A stretch of DNA of 15,387 bases, taken from an uncultured Novosphingobium sp. (lineage in GTDB: Bacteria; Pseudomonadota; Alphaproteobacteria; Sphingomonadales; Sphingomonadaceae). Below, in pieces: positions 1 through 9,755 of the stretch. The DNA lies in assembly GCA_937860195.1 (NCBI GenBank), contig CALMBN010000292.1, forward strand, positions 1 through 15,387, in the 5' to 3' direction. The translations under genes were made by a program, and so were the position numbers. The first letter of the stretch is position 1. Every line of letters starts with the position of its first letter. The notes under the pieces are model-generated. The model was not told the origin of the DNA and searched no databases. It saw nothing but the letters and a program-made list of their open reading frames with translations.

Positions 1-407
1 GGACGCCGGCGCTGCAGCTGGCCTTGCAGACGCTGCACGATCGAGCTGTGCATCTGGCTGACGCGGCTTTCCGAGAGATCGAGCGTGGCGCCGATCTCTT
101 TCATCGTCAGCTCTTCGTAGTAGTACAGGATGATGATCAGCCGCTCGTTGCGGTTGAGACCCTTGGTCACCAGCCGCATCAGGTCGTTTTTCTGAATGCG
201 CCGCGTGGGGTCCTCGCCCTTCTTGTCTTCCAGGATGTCGATCTCGCGGACGTCCTTGTAGCTGTCGGTCTCGTACCACTTCTTGTTCAGGCTGATCAGG
301 TTGACCGCCGAGGCCTCGCTGATCATCTTTTCGAGTTCCGGAACGGGCAGTTCCATGTGGGCCGAAAGTTCAGCGACCGACGGATGACGGCCGAGGCGAG
401 CTTCGAG
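1..407 (-). other. Sigma factor region 3-4 segment (FliA/WhiG-like) inside the truB frame
   Basis: Codons ~62-197 of the frame starting at 590 encode a sigma-factor C-terminus. A region-3-like segment ([14 protein letters not shown], residues 66-79) comes first. Region 4 follows, with [21 protein letters not shown] at about 146-166 giving the start of the helix-turn-helix and [14 protein letters not shown] (171-184) as the recognition helix. From memory, the [24 protein letters not shown] wording is typical of planctomycete FliA/WhiG-like factors, not of Sphingomonadales. There is no start codon, ribosome site or region 2 for this segment, so it is a fragment attached to truB and not an independent gene. 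The right boundary is approximate (405-411). Confidence 0.75.
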
Positions 408-590
408 CGTCTTGGTCGCTTCGCCCAGCGCAATCGGCAAGACCCCGGTGGCCAGCGGATCGAGCGTGCCGCCATGACCAACCTTGACCTTGCCCAGCCC
501 GGCCTCGCGGCAAACCCGCTTGACCGCGCCAACCGCCTGGGTCGAACCAAGCCCCAGCGGCTTGTCGAGAATGATCCAGCCATGGGGCAT
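1..590 (-). CDS. truB: TruB N-terminus joined in frame to a sigma-factor C-terminus (partial, probable chimera)
   Basis: The frame opens at the ATG at 590, six bases after the stop of the metalloprotease gene, and runs without a stop off the left edge (197 codons visible). Residues 1-61 are the N-terminus of tRNA pseudouridine-55 synthase Tru[15 protein letters not shown] near the start, then [14 protein letters not shown] with the catalytic Asp at residue 44 and LGEATK at 55-60. TruB should continue for roughly 240 more residues of pseudouridine-synthase fold. From about residue 62 the protein instead reads as sigma-70 family regions 3 and 4. TruB at this place is expected, because it follows the nusA-infB-rbfA group in many bacteria. 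The frame is therefore real truB at its right end and something foreign on its left. Assembly chimerism is the simplest explanation. Confidence 0.8.
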   Translation of the reverse strand, partial: MPHGWIILDKPLGLGSTQAVGAVKRVCREAGLGKVKVGHGGTLDPLATGVLPIALGEATKTLEARLGRHPSVAELSAHMELPVPELEKMISEASAVNLISLNKKWYETDSYKDVREIDILEDKKGEDPTRRIQKNDLMRLVTKGLNRNERLIIILYYYEELTMKEIGATLDLSESRVSQMHSSIVQRLQGQLQRRR

Positions 591-596
591 GGTGGC

Positions 597-1289
597 TCAG
601 CCTCTGGCCACAAGCCCGACCAACCCCATGTAAAGCTCATTCAACCAGTCCACTGCCGGGCTGACCAGATAGCCGACGATATTGAGACTGGGTGAGATCA
701 TCGGCAGCACCACGATCAGCAGGATCATGATCAGCAGCGCCTTGCTGTGCATCCCGGCATATTGCGCGGCGAGCCGCGGCGGCAGCAGTCCTTCGACGAT
801 GTGCCCGCCATCAAACGGTGGGATCGGCAGCAGATTGAACAGCGCCAAGAACACGTTGATCAGGATGAAATTGAACAGGTTGAGCAAGACGAAACCCATC
901 ACCGCGCCCGGCTCCACCCCTTCGGTGTAGGAGCGCAGCAGCAATCCCAGCACGATGGCGCCGATCAGACCCATCACCAGATTGCTCCCCGGCCCGGCCG
1001 CGGCGACGATCATCATGTCGCGGCGCGGATTGCGCAGGCGGCCCTTGATGACCGGCACCGGTTTGGCCCAACCGAACATCGGCATTCCGGCCAGTTTGAG
1101 CATGGCTGGCAGGATGATCGTACCGAACGGATCGACATGCTTGAGCGGATTGAGCGTCAGGCGGCCCAGGTTGGCGGCAGTCGGATCACCCAGCGCCCGC
1201 GCGGTCCAGCCGTGGGCAACCTCGTGAAAGACAATCGCGATAATCAGCGGCACGATCAGCGCCGCGGCCTGCAGGATGGTATCGTTCAT
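597..1289 (-). CDS. Site-2 protease-type (M50) membrane metalloprotease
   Basis: This is a 230-residue integral membrane zinc protease of the rhomboid-unrelated S2P/M50 family. The zinc-binding HEVAH lies at residues 22-26 within the first membrane helix. The second metal-ligand motif, NLLPIPPFDGG, lies at 152-162 with Asp160. At least four more hydrophobic helices are visible (about 92-118, 130-156, 184-200). Size and motif order fit the short S2P group without PDZ domain, whose substrates are generally unknown. The start ATG overlaps the tdk stop as ATGA, so the gene is translationally coupled to tdk. truB begins six bases after its stop, making tdk-S2P-truB one transcription unit. The family assignment is firm, but the substrate cannot be read from the sequence. 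Confidence 0.93.
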   Translation of the reverse strand: MNDTILQAAALIVPLIIAIVFHEVAHGWTARALGDPTAANLGRLTLNPLKHVDPFGTIILPAMLKLAGMPMFGWAKPVPVIKGRLRNPRRDMMIVAAAGPGSNLVMGLIGAIVLGLLLRSYTEGVEPGAVMGFVLLNLFNFILINVFLALFNLLPIPPFDGGHIVEGLLPPRLAAQYAGMHSKALLIMILLIVVLPMISPSLNIVGYLVSPAVDWLNELYMGLVGLVARG

Positions 1290-1864
1290 CGGCCCAAAGC
1301 CTCCACAAAATGCTTACGGCACAAGGCCACATAGCGGTCATTTCCGCCGATTTCGGTCTGTTCGCCCTGTTGCACGGCCGCGCCACTGGCATCGACCCGC
1401 AGGTTCATCGTCGATTTGCGGCCGCAGTGGCACACGGCTTTCAGCTCGACCAGCGAATCCGCGATCCCCAGCAGCACCTTGGCGCCGGGGAACAGCTCGC
1501 CCTGAAAGTCGGTCCTCAGGCCGTAGCACAACACCGGGATCTTGGCCTCGTCGGCCAGCCGCGCCAGTTGCCAGACCTGCGCCTCGGTCAGGAACTGCGC
1601 CTCATCGACCAGCACGCAAGCCAATGGCTCCACCCGATGCGCCGCGCCGATCCGCTCCCACAGATTGGTATCGGGTGCAAAGCGGTGCGCGTCTGCCCCC
1701 AGCCCGATCCGGCTTTCGATCGCGCGAGTGTCACTGCGATTGTCGAGCGCGGCGGTCCACAGCATGGTTGCCATGCCGCGTTCGCGATAATTGAAATCGG
1801 CTTGCAGCAGCGTGGTCGATTTGCCCGCGTTCATGCTGGCGTAGTAGAAATAGAGCTTGGCCAT
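1286..1864 (-). CDS. tdk: Thymidine kinase (type II, TK1 family)
   Basis: The 192-residue protein phosphorylates thymidine with ATP in the cytoplasmic pyrimidine salvage pathway. Residues 8-17 form the P-loop (YASMNAGKST). DEAQF at 87-91 carries the general-base Glu88. The structural zinc site is seen as CHC at 145-147 plus C182 and H185 (CRKH). GNDRY near 174-178 belongs to the substrate-binding lasso region. Length is normal for bacterial TK1-type enzymes. The stop overlaps the next gene by four bases (ATGA). The divergent yceI-like gene begins about 80 bases away. No clear promoter was found in that gap. Confidence 0.96.
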   Translation of the reverse strand: MAKLYFYYASMNAGKSTTLLQADFNYRERGMATMLWTAALDNRSDTRAIESRIGLGADAHRFAPDTNLWERIGAAHRVEPLACVLVDEAQFLTEAQVWQLARLADEAKIPVLCYGLRTDFQGELFPGAKVLLGIADSLVELKAVCHCGRKSTMNLRVDASGAAVQQGEQTEIGGNDRYVALCRKHFVEALGR

Positions 1865-1944
1865 CCGTGCTCGAGATAAGCATTCATGCCCAAAAGGCCA
1901 GTGCGATTGACAGCGCTGCTGTGGAACGGCACGTCGCTGTTCAC

Positions 1945-2514
1945 ATGCAGGTCGCCCGCATCCCGTTTACCCTGCCTTTGCTGCTCGCCGTCGCGGCGGC
2001 TGGGCCGACCTATCGCTATCAACTCGATAGCGGAGCCAGCGAGGTGAGCGCCAAGGTCTCTTACCTCGGCCTGGGCAGCAAGACTGCCCGGTTTCCGGTC
2101 ATGCGCGGGTCAATCAAGATGGCCCCTGATCGGCTGGAGGGCGTCGTCCTTGATGTCGAACTAGATGCCCGCGCGATGACTGCGGGCAGCAAGCGCGACA
2201 CCGACTACCTTAAAGGCAAAGATTTTTTCGATGTCGCCAACCATCCAGTCGTGCGGTTCACCGGCAACCGGATGGTCGTGACCGGAGAGCGTCGCGCCCG
2301 GCTTGAAGGCCTTGTCACCGCGCGCGGAGTGACCCGTCCGGCCGTGCTGGCTGTCACCTTCCGCGATCCGCCAACCCGCGCAAATGGCCGCGATCCAGTC
2401 TATCTGACTGCTACAACCACGATCAACCGGCGCGAATTCGGAATGACGGCCTATTCAATGGTGATTGGCAAAAATGTGGCAATCACCATCAAGGCGCGGC
2501 TGGTGCCGGGTTAA
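1945..2514 (+). CDS. YceI family periplasmic lipid-binding-like protein
   Basis: The start was placed at the ATG at 1945 because it begins a good signal peptide (MQVARIPFTLPLLLAVAAA, cleavage near residue 19-20). An in-frame ATG at 1867 would add 26 residues in front of that signal and is less likely. The 189-residue product has YceI-family features: YQLDSG..SEVSAKVSYLGLGSKTARF near the mature N-terminus, KGKDFFDVANHPVVRFTG mid-protein, GVTRPAVLAV, and a late TINRREFGM segment. The family forms a lipocalin-like beta barrel that binds isoprenoid or amide lipids; its role here is not known. It is the only plus-strand gene in the left half, and its stop overlaps the convergent PIN gene's stop by three to four bases. 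Confidence 0.88.
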   Translation: MQVARIPFTLPLLLAVAAAGPTYRYQLDSGASEVSAKVSYLGLGSKTARFPVMRGSIKMAPDRLEGVVLDVELDARAMTAGSKRDTDYLKGKDFFDVANHPVVRFTGNRMVVTGERRARLEGLVTARGVTRPAVLAVTFRDPPTRANGRDPVYLTATTTINRREFGMTAYSMVIGKNVAITIKARLVPG

Positions 2515-2900
2515 AACAGCGCCTGGACTTTGACTGGCGCGTTGGGGCCGGCTTGCTTCAGCAACTTTGCATCGAAAGTCGCGAAGGCATTGGCTGCAAC
2601 TGAGTTGGCAATGTGGAGCAAATCGGCCAAGTCACCATGTGTTGCAAATCGTTCAACCGCCCACCGAACATGCGTTTCGTTTTGCACGCAGGCCGCTGGA
2701 AGCCCGAGCAAAGTCTCAAATGTACGTGCCATATCGGAACGCGACATTTTGCCGATGCTGCCAAGCACCCAGCCGAGTTCGACCAATACGCCGACACCAA
2801 GAAAGAAGGGCTGAGCGAGGACCGCATCAGCAACGGCGGCTTGTGCCGGATCATCGCGCAGAACCCACCGGACCAGGACGCAAGTGTCGACCGCAATCAT
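2511..2900 (-). CDS. PIN-domain toxin (VapC-like RNase)
   Basis: This 129-residue PIN-domain protein is the toxin half of a type II toxin-antitoxin pair and presumably a metal-dependent endoribonuclease. The acidic residues expected of the active site are present: D5 (VDTCVLVR), E41 (LVELGWVL), D90 and D93 (GDLADLLH) and D110 (TFDAKL). Its ATG overlaps the antitoxin stop as ATGA, giving tight coupling with antitoxin first. Base composition is visibly less GC-rich than the surrounding ribosome-biogenesis genes, consistent with acquisition by transfer. The cellular RNA target cannot be told from the sequence. It converges on the yceI-like gene with overlapping stop codons and no room for a terminator hairpin. 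Confidence 0.9.
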   Translation of the reverse strand: MIAVDTCVLVRWVLRDDPAQAAVADAVLAQPFFLGVGVLVELGWVLGSIGKMSRSDMARTFETLLGLPAACVQNETHVRWAVERFATHGDLADLLHIANSVAANAFATFDAKLLKQAGPNAPVKVQALF

Positions 2901-3193
2901 CGCACGGTTTTGCGACTGAATTTTTTGCCGACTGCCTTTTGAACCGCTCGATTCATATCTGCCAATGACACTGCCGGGCCATCATATCGGTAGAACGATT
3001 GGATTTCTCGCACTGCATTGGCCACGGCTTCTGTTCCGGAGGGATCGCCGATCTTAGTCTGCCGTTTCAACACGACTTCATTACCACGATCGATCACATC
3101 AAACACCGTGCCTTCGGTCAGCCCGAGCCGATCTCGAACATCCTTTGGAATCACAACCTGCCCTTTGGCGGAGAGTCTGGTTTGCATGGTCAT
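2897..3193 (-). CDS. AbrB/MazE-type antitoxin of the PIN toxin
   Basis: The 98-residue protein has an N-terminal swapped-hairpin AbrB DNA-binding domain at residues 4-45 (RLSAKGQVVIPKDVRDRLGL, then GTVFDVIDRGNEVVLKR) and a C-terminal tail expected to wrap and neutralise the PIN toxin. Such antitoxins repress their own promoter. The start is either the ATG at 3193 or the in-frame ATG at 3187; neither has a Shine-Dalgarno sequence. A -35/-10 pair ends six bases before 3193, so the mRNA probably starts at that ATG (leaderless). A 7-bp-arm inverted repeat directly upstream is the likely operator. The gene lies immediately behind rbfA, with the -35 element overlapping the rbfA stop. Confidence 0.9.
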   Translation of the reverse strand: MTMQTRLSAKGQVVIPKDVRDRLGLTEGTVFDVIDRGNEVVLKRQTKIGDPSGTEAVANAVREIQSFYRYDGPAVSLADMNRAVQKAVGKKFSRKTVR

Positions 3194-3196
3194 TTT

Positions 3197-3214
3197 GGTA
3201 AGATACGTCTTACC
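3197..3214. promoter_or_regulatory. Inverted-repeat operator, likely antitoxin binding site
   Basis: GGTAAGA-TACG-TCTTACC is an inverted repeat with perfect 7-bp arms and a 4-base centre. It covers the -10 element of the toxin-antitoxin promoter and ends three bases before the antitoxin ATG. AbrB-type antitoxins bind such short palindromes, so autorepression is the natural reading. The binding itself is inferred. Confidence 0.6.
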
Positions 3215-3228
3215 GTGACTTCCGTCAA
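3200..3228 (-). promoter_or_regulatory. Promoter of the toxin-antitoxin pair (probably leaderless)
   Basis: On the minus strand TTGACG (3228-3223) is followed by a 17-base spacer and TATCTT (3205-3200). Six bases (ACCAAA) separate the -10 from the ATG at 3193, so transcription should begin at or next to the start codon. The -35 overlaps the last codons and stop of rbfA. Absence of any Shine-Dalgarno sequence agrees with a leaderless message. Experimental start mapping is lacking. Confidence 0.6.
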
Positions 3229-3620
3229 TCCTCGCCCAGATCCCGCTGGACCTTGGGATTGGCCAGCAGGCCTTCGATCCGGCTCGCTTCGTCGAAGCTT
3301 TCGTCGGGCAGGAATTTGAGCTTGGCAGCGAACCGCAGCTTGAGCCGTCCGGCCACTTCCTTTTGAAAATAGGCGGTGTTTGTGCGCAGCGCCTTCAGCA
3401 CGGATGCTTCATTTTCGCCAAGCAGTGCCTTGATAAACACTGTAGCGTGGCGCAGGTCGGGCGACATCCGCACTTCGGTGACGCTGAGCGTGTGCGAGGT
3501 CAGCACATCATCGTGCACTTCCTGCCGCGCGAGTAGTTCGGACAGCACGTGCCGCACCTGTTCGCCAACCTTGAGCAGGCGGACCGAACGGGTTTCAGGG
3601 GTTGCAGCAGCATTGGCCAT
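3225..3620 (-). CDS. rbfA: Ribosome-binding factor A
   Basis: RbfA is a small KH-type protein that binds the 30S subunit and supports 16S rRNA 5'-end maturation, notably in the cold. The 131-residue protein shows the family pattern: [18 protein letters not shown], then [25 protein letters not shown] with the beta strands of the KH fold, and [25 protein letters not shown] near the end. The ATG at 3620 shares its A with the upstream DUF1697 stop (TGATG). A GTG three bases earlier (3623) is an alternative start. The usual partner truB is about 2.6 kb further on, separated by the toxin-antitoxin pair, yceI-like gene, tdk and S2P. Confidence 0.95.
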   Translation of the reverse strand: MANAAATPETRSVRLLKVGEQVRHVLSELLARQEVHDDVLTSHTLSVTEVRMSPDLRHATVFIKALLGENEASVLKALRTNTAYFQKEVAGRLKLRFAAKLKFLPDESFDEASRIEGLLANPKVQRDLGED

Positions 3621-4162
3621 CACTTGTTGTCCATCTTGTCCAGAATCCGCCGCAGCGAACGCTGGTTGCGCGCGGTGCCAGGGTATCCGAGCCGCCGCTC
3701 AATGAACGGCCCGGTCAGCCGGGTATTCCCCGCACCTGCGACAAAGTCGATATAGAGCGCGCGGTCCCCCAGCGCGAGCCTTTCCGGCCCGCGTCCGGAA
3801 TAGGCCGCGATCAGATCGTCTAACTGCGCGCTGCTGGGCTGCCCGCCAAGAAACTGGGTGTGGACCTGATTCTCCGCGCCATCGACTGCAAAGGGATTAC
3901 CATCGATCGCCGCCGCCAGCTCATCCCGGCTGCGCACCGCGACGAAACTGGCGATATCGAACCGCTCAGCCATCATATGGGAGAAAAGGTCTTCAAGTCC
4001 GTCCGTTGGCCGCTCGTCAAATTCAAACACAACGTTGCCGCTGGCAACGACGGTTTCGACATTCTCGAACCCCTCACGCTCAAAAGCATAGCGCAAATCA
4101 GCCATGGTCAGCCGGTTGCCGCCGACATTGACCGATCCGAACAGGGCGACGTAGCGGGGCAT
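3620..4162 (-). CDS. DUF1697 family protein
   Basis: This 180-residue cytoplasmic protein belongs to the DUF1697 family, recognised by the opening [23 protein letters not shown], then [13 protein letters not shown] and the late GDRALYIDF and [11 protein letters not shown] segments. The family is widespread, often encoded near unrelated housekeeping genes, and has no settled biochemical function. Length is typical. Its ATG overlaps the stop of the preceding 36-codon gene as TGATG, and its stop overlaps rbfA in the same way. The small gene, DUF1697 and rbfA thus form a chain of translationally coupled genes after infB. Confidence 0.85.
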   Translation of the reverse strand: MPRYVALFGSVNVGGNRLTMADLRYAFEREGFENVETVVASGNVVFEFDERPTDGLEDLFSHMMAERFDIASFVAVRSRDELAAAIDGNPFAVDGAENQVHTQFLGGQPSSAQLDDLIAAYSGRGPERLALGDRALYIDFVAGAGNTRLTGPFIERRLGYPGTARNQRSLRRILDKMDNK

Positions 4163-4272
4163 CAGGCGTTAACTGCAAAACCGTACAACAGGGAGATGAT
4201 CGGCGTGGCAATGAAGGTCACCACGCCGAGAATACCGTATAGCTTTGACTTCTTGTCGGGCTGATAGGCCAT
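4162..4272 (-). CDS. 36-residue single-span membrane peptide in the infB-rbfA operon
   Basis: This short gene starts at the ATG at 4272, sixteen bases after the infB stop, and ends with a TGA that overlaps the next gene's ATG (TGATG). The product opens MAYQPDKKSKLYGILG and continues as one hydrophobic helix (about residues 12-34) with few charges. The basic N-terminus suggests an inside-facing start. An AGG-containing stretch (GGCAGGTCG) about ten bases upstream could serve as ribosome site. I do not recognise a family. The tight fit between two real genes, the exact stop/start overlap and the classic membrane-peptide composition support it as real. The function is unknown. Confidence 0.65.
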   Translation of the reverse strand: MAYQPDKKSKLYGILGVVTFIATPIISLLYGFAVNA

Positions 4273-4287
4273 CTGATTCGACCTGCC

Positions 4288-6813
<2,526 letters not shown>

Positions 6814-6829
6814 TGAGATACCCAGTCCT

Positions 6830-7555
6830 TCAAATTTCGTTCGTCACAGGAGATGGTCCAGCCGCAGCGGCCGGTCCTCCGCCTTCATCCAGTTCGTTCG
6901 TTTCACCCTGCCCCAGAAAGCGCAGCAAGCGCCGGAGCGGAAGATTGACCCGTGCAGCCGATGCGGGATCGGTCAGTGCCAGATGGACGACGTTGTCGCG
7001 GCCCAATGCCACAGACAGCGCTGCCCGGTCCAGTGGCAAGGTGGTACCGGCCAAGCCGGTCCCTTCCGCGTCATTCCCGACGCGCCAGGCCTGATCGAGT
7101 TTGCGCGAGCCATCGACGCTGGCATCGGCCGCATGGGCCAGCCAGGCAACATTCCCGCCGCGCGCATTTTCGGCGATCCGGTCGGAGCCCATCAGCAATT
7201 TTCCGGCCTTCAACTCCAGCCCAAGCCGGTCGGTAAAGGCTCGCCGCAGGGCCACTTCGGCCCGTTCGCCCAGATCAAGCGGAATGGTCAGCGTCGCGCC
7301 TTTGAACGCGCGCGCCAGAGCGCCCTTGAGCTTGCCCTTGGAGATTGCGGTTTCAAGATCGGCGCGCGAGGTGCCGATCCATGCCCCCCGCCCAGGCGCG
7401 CGAGCCAGGGCATCGGGCAAGACATCGCCATCGGGTGAAATCGCCAGGCGCAGAAGGTCGTCCCGGGAACCATGGTCCCCGGTCAGGATGCAGCGCCGTT
7501 CGGGCGACTGCTCTAAGGTGCCGGAAGCTAGTGGCTCATTGTGAGGAATCCGCAT
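6830..7555 (-). CDS. YlxR (DUF448) RNA-binding protein with L7Ae-like C-terminal domain
   Basis: The 241-residue protein has an N-terminal YlxR/DUF448 domain at about residues 18-90 (PERRCILTG, then APGRGAWIGTSRADLETAI) and a second domain at about 105-210 with the GLELKAGKLLMGSDRI pattern of L7Ae/YlxQ-like RNA-binding folds. In many Firmicutes these are two genes (ylxR and ylxQ) between nusA and infB; in alphaproteobacteria they are commonly fused, as here. The tail is Gly/Ala-rich. The start ATG lies inside the last 20 bases of nusA, a longer overlap than others in this operon, but no later in-frame ATG precedes the domain. The precise cellular role is not settled; nucleoid and rRNA binding have been proposed for relatives. 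Confidence 0.88.
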   Translation of the reverse strand: MRIPHNEPLASGTLEQSPERRCILTGDHGSRDDLLRLAISPDGDVLPDALARAPGRGAWIGTSRADLETAISKGKLKGALARAFKGATLTIPLDLGERAEVALRRAFTDRLGLELKAGKLLMGSDRIAENARGGNVAWLAHAADASVDGSRKLDQAWRVGNDAEGTGLAGTTLPLDRAALSVALGRDNVVHLALTDPASAARVNLPLRRLLRFLGQGETNELDEGGGPAAAAGPSPVTNEI

Positions 7556-9164
7556 TGGCGGCCTCCTCTAATGCTGGTTCATCTTCGAACCAGTGCGCAC
7601 GGGCAGCCATGATCACTTCGTTGCCCTGTTCTTCGCTCAGGCCATATTCGCCCAGCACGCCGCCCTTGTCCTCGGCGCGTTCGCTGCGCCGGGCCGGGGT
7701 TGGCGAATTGTCGCGGCGGCGCTGTTCAGGGCGCTTCTTGGCGATCAGTTCGTCGGTGGCGAGATCGGCCAGATCGTCGAGCGTCTTGATTCCGCCCTTG
7801 CCGAGCGTGACCAGCATCTGCTCGTTCAGATGCGGCATTTCGGCCAGGGCATCTTCGACGCCCAGCGCACGGCGTTGCTCTCGGAAAGCAGCCTCGCGGC
7901 GATCGAGCGCTTCGGTCGCCCGGCTTTGCAGTTCCTGCGCCAGTTCTTCATCGAAGCCTTCGATCGTCGCCAGTTCGGCCAGTTCGACGTAGGCCACTTC
8001 TTCCATCTCGCTAAAGCCTTCGGCGACCAGCAACTGTGAAAGGGTTTCGTCAACGTCGAGCTCTTCTTCGAACATCTTCGAACGTTCGGCGAATTCCTTC
8101 TGACGCTTTTCGCTTGCTTCGGCATCGGTCAAAATGTCGATCTGGCTGCCGGTCAACTGGCTGGCGAGCCTGACGTTCTGACCGCGTCGGCCGATCGCAA
8201 GGCTAAGCTGGTCATCGGGGACCACCACTTCGATCCGGCTTTCTTCCTCATCAATCACCACCCGGCTGACCGTGGCCGGCTGGAGCGCGTTGACCACGAA
8301 AGTTGCAGTGTCTTCAGACCAGGGGATGATGTCGATCTTTTCGCCCTGCATTTCCTGAACCACCGCCTGAACCCGGCTGCCCTTCATGCCGACGCAGGCA
8401 CCAACCGGATCGATCGAGCTGTCACGGCTGATCACGCCGATCTTGGCGCGGCTGCCCGGATCGCGCGCGGCCGCCATGATCGTGATGATCCCGTCATAGA
8501 TTTCAGGGACCTCCTGCGCGAACAGGCTTTTCATGAAATCGGGGTGAGCGCGGCTGAGGAAGATCTGGGGGCCCCGGTTCTGACGCTCAACCTTGAGGAT
8601 CAATGCGCGGACCCGTTCGCCGACCCGGGCGACTTCGCGCGGAATTTGCTGGTCGCGGCGGATCACGCCTTCAGCCCGGCCGAGGTTGACGATCACATGG
8701 CCGAATTCAACCGACTTGATGACGCCTGTAACAAGCTCGCCGCCGCGATCCTTGAATTCCTCGAACTGCCGGTCGCGCTCGGCATCGCGAACTTTCTGGA
8801 AGATCACCTGCTTGGCCGATTGTGCGTCGATCCGGCCGAGCTCGACCGCGGGCAGCGGGTCGACGATAAAGTCACCCAGCTTGGCATTTTCATCAAGCTT
8901 TTGCGCCGCTTTCAGATCGACCTGCTTGAAATAGTCTTCAACCTCTTCGACGACTTCAACCACACGCCACAAGCGCAGATCGCCGGTGCGCGGATCAAGC
9001 TTGGCGCGGATGTCGTTTTCGGCGCCGTAACGGTTGCGGGCGCTCTTCTGGATCGCTTCTTCCATCGCCTCGATGACGATCGACTTGTCGATCATCTTCT
9101 CGGTCGCAACCGAGGTCGCGATTGCGAGCAGTTCAGCACGGTTGGCGGAGATTGGACTGGCCAT
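7536..9164 (-). CDS. nusA: Transcription termination/antitermination factor NusA
   Basis: NusA binds RNA polymerase and nascent RNA and controls pausing, termination and rRNA antitermination. The 542-residue protein has the N-terminal polymerase-binding domain (1-~130), an S1 domain (~140-205, GELVTGVIKSVEFGHVIVNLG) and two KH domains with loops GMKG at 259-262 and GRRG at 325-328 (LAIGRRGQNVRLASQLTG). Two C-terminal acidic helix-hairpin repeats follow (~370-540), as usual in Proteobacteria. Length is typical for the alpha class. It begins two bases after the rimP stop and overlaps ylxR by 20 bases. Confidence 0.97.
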   Translation of the reverse strand: MASPISANRAELLAIATSVATEKMIDKSIVIEAMEEAIQKSARNRYGAENDIRAKLDPRTGDLRLWRVVEVVEEVEDYFKQVDLKAAQKLDENAKLGDFIVDPLPAVELGRIDAQSAKQVIFQKVRDAERDRQFEEFKDRGGELVTGVIKSVEFGHVIVNLGRAEGVIRRDQQIPREVARVGERVRALILKVERQNRGPQIFLSRAHPDFMKSLFAQEVPEIYDGIITIMAAARDPGSRAKIGVISRDSSIDPVGACVGMKGSRVQAVVQEMQGEKIDIIPWSEDTATFVVNALQPATVSRVVIDEEESRIEVVVPDDQLSLAIGRRGQNVRLASQLTGSQIDILTDAEASEKRQKEFAERSKMFEEELDVDETLSQLLVAEGFSEMEEVAYVELAELATIEGFDEELAQELQSRATEALDRREAAFREQRRALGVEDALAEMPHLNEQMLVTLGKGGIKTLDDLADLATDELIAKKRPEQRRRDNSPTPARRSERAEDKGGVLGEYGLSEEQGNEVIMAARAHWFEDEPALEEAANADSSQ

Positions 9165-9166
9165 AT

Positions 9167-9727
9167 TCAGTCTTCCTGTTCTTCGAGAATGTCTTCGGCA
9201 CCGCTTGTATCGAGCGGGCGCGTGGCGGCAATCAGCCGGTCGGTCAAGACCAGCTTGGCGGAATTGATATCAGACAGCGGAAAGCTGACATTTCCGGACT
9301 TCCTGTCCGCAACCGTCACCACATCACCATCCAGCGAAACCAGATCACCTTGCAGCGAGGTGCGGTTTCCTTCGACCGGATTGGCCAATTGGACCCGCAC
9401 TTCGTGGCCGGCCCACTGGACATAGTCCTTGGTCCGGGTCAGTGGCCGGTCGATCCCCGGTGACGAGACTTCGAGCCGGTAGGCGTCTTCGATCAGTTCT
9501 TCACCAGCAGCTTCCAATGCATCAAAGGCATCGGAAATCCGGCGCGAAAGCGCAGCGCAGTCTTCAATCACCAATTGGCCGGTGGCGGGGCGCTCGGCCA
9601 TGATCTGGAGCGTGTGCTCCTCGTCACCGATCTCACCGCCCTTGAAATAGCACACGCGCACAAGATCGAAGCCCAGGGCCTGCGCCTCCGGCTCAACAAC
9701 CTCAACAATCCGTGCGATATCCGCCAC
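9167..9727 (-). CDS. rimP: Ribosome maturation factor RimP
   Basis: RimP helps assemble the 30S subunit. The open frame extends to an ATG at 9877, but the first ~50 residues of that version look non-coding and would cover a leader hairpin. I place the start at the GTG at 9727, giving 186 residues beginning ADIARIVEVVEPEAQALGFDL, which matches the family's usual N-terminus. A GGAG Shine-Dalgarno lies six bases before it. YRLEVSSPGIDRPLTR (about residues 83-98) is the family signature between the N-terminal alpha/beta domain and the C-terminal SH3-like barrel. It is the first gene of the nusA operon, with the stop two bases before the nusA ATG. Confidence 0.93.
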   Translation of the reverse strand: MADIARIVEVVEPEAQALGFDLVRVCYFKGGEIGDEEHTLQIMAERPATGQLVIEDCAALSRRISDAFDALEAAGEELIEDAYRLEVSSPGIDRPLTRTKDYVQWAGHEVRVQLANPVEGNRTSLQGDLVSLDGDVVTVADRKSGNVSFPLSDINSAKLVLTDRLIAATRPLDTSGAEDILEEQED

Positions 9728-9755
9728 AATCAGCTCCACTTGCCCGTTCAGAATA

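Noticed and set aside
24..695. Plus-strand 223-codon open frame opposite truB and the metalloprotease
   Set aside because: Its translation has no family pattern, and it lies antisense to frames with clear TruB, sigma and S2P motifs. Long antisense frames are common in GC-rich DNA.
1907..1912. Perfect TTGACA as -35 of the yceI-like gene
   Set aside because: No -10-like hexamer occurs at 16-18 bases downstream (bases around 1929-1936 are GC-rich), so a promoter cannot be supported.
8544..9425. Plus-strand 293-codon open frame over nusA and rimP
   Set aside because: It spans the boundary of two well-recognised minus-strand genes and mirrors their codons; no protein family pattern is seen.
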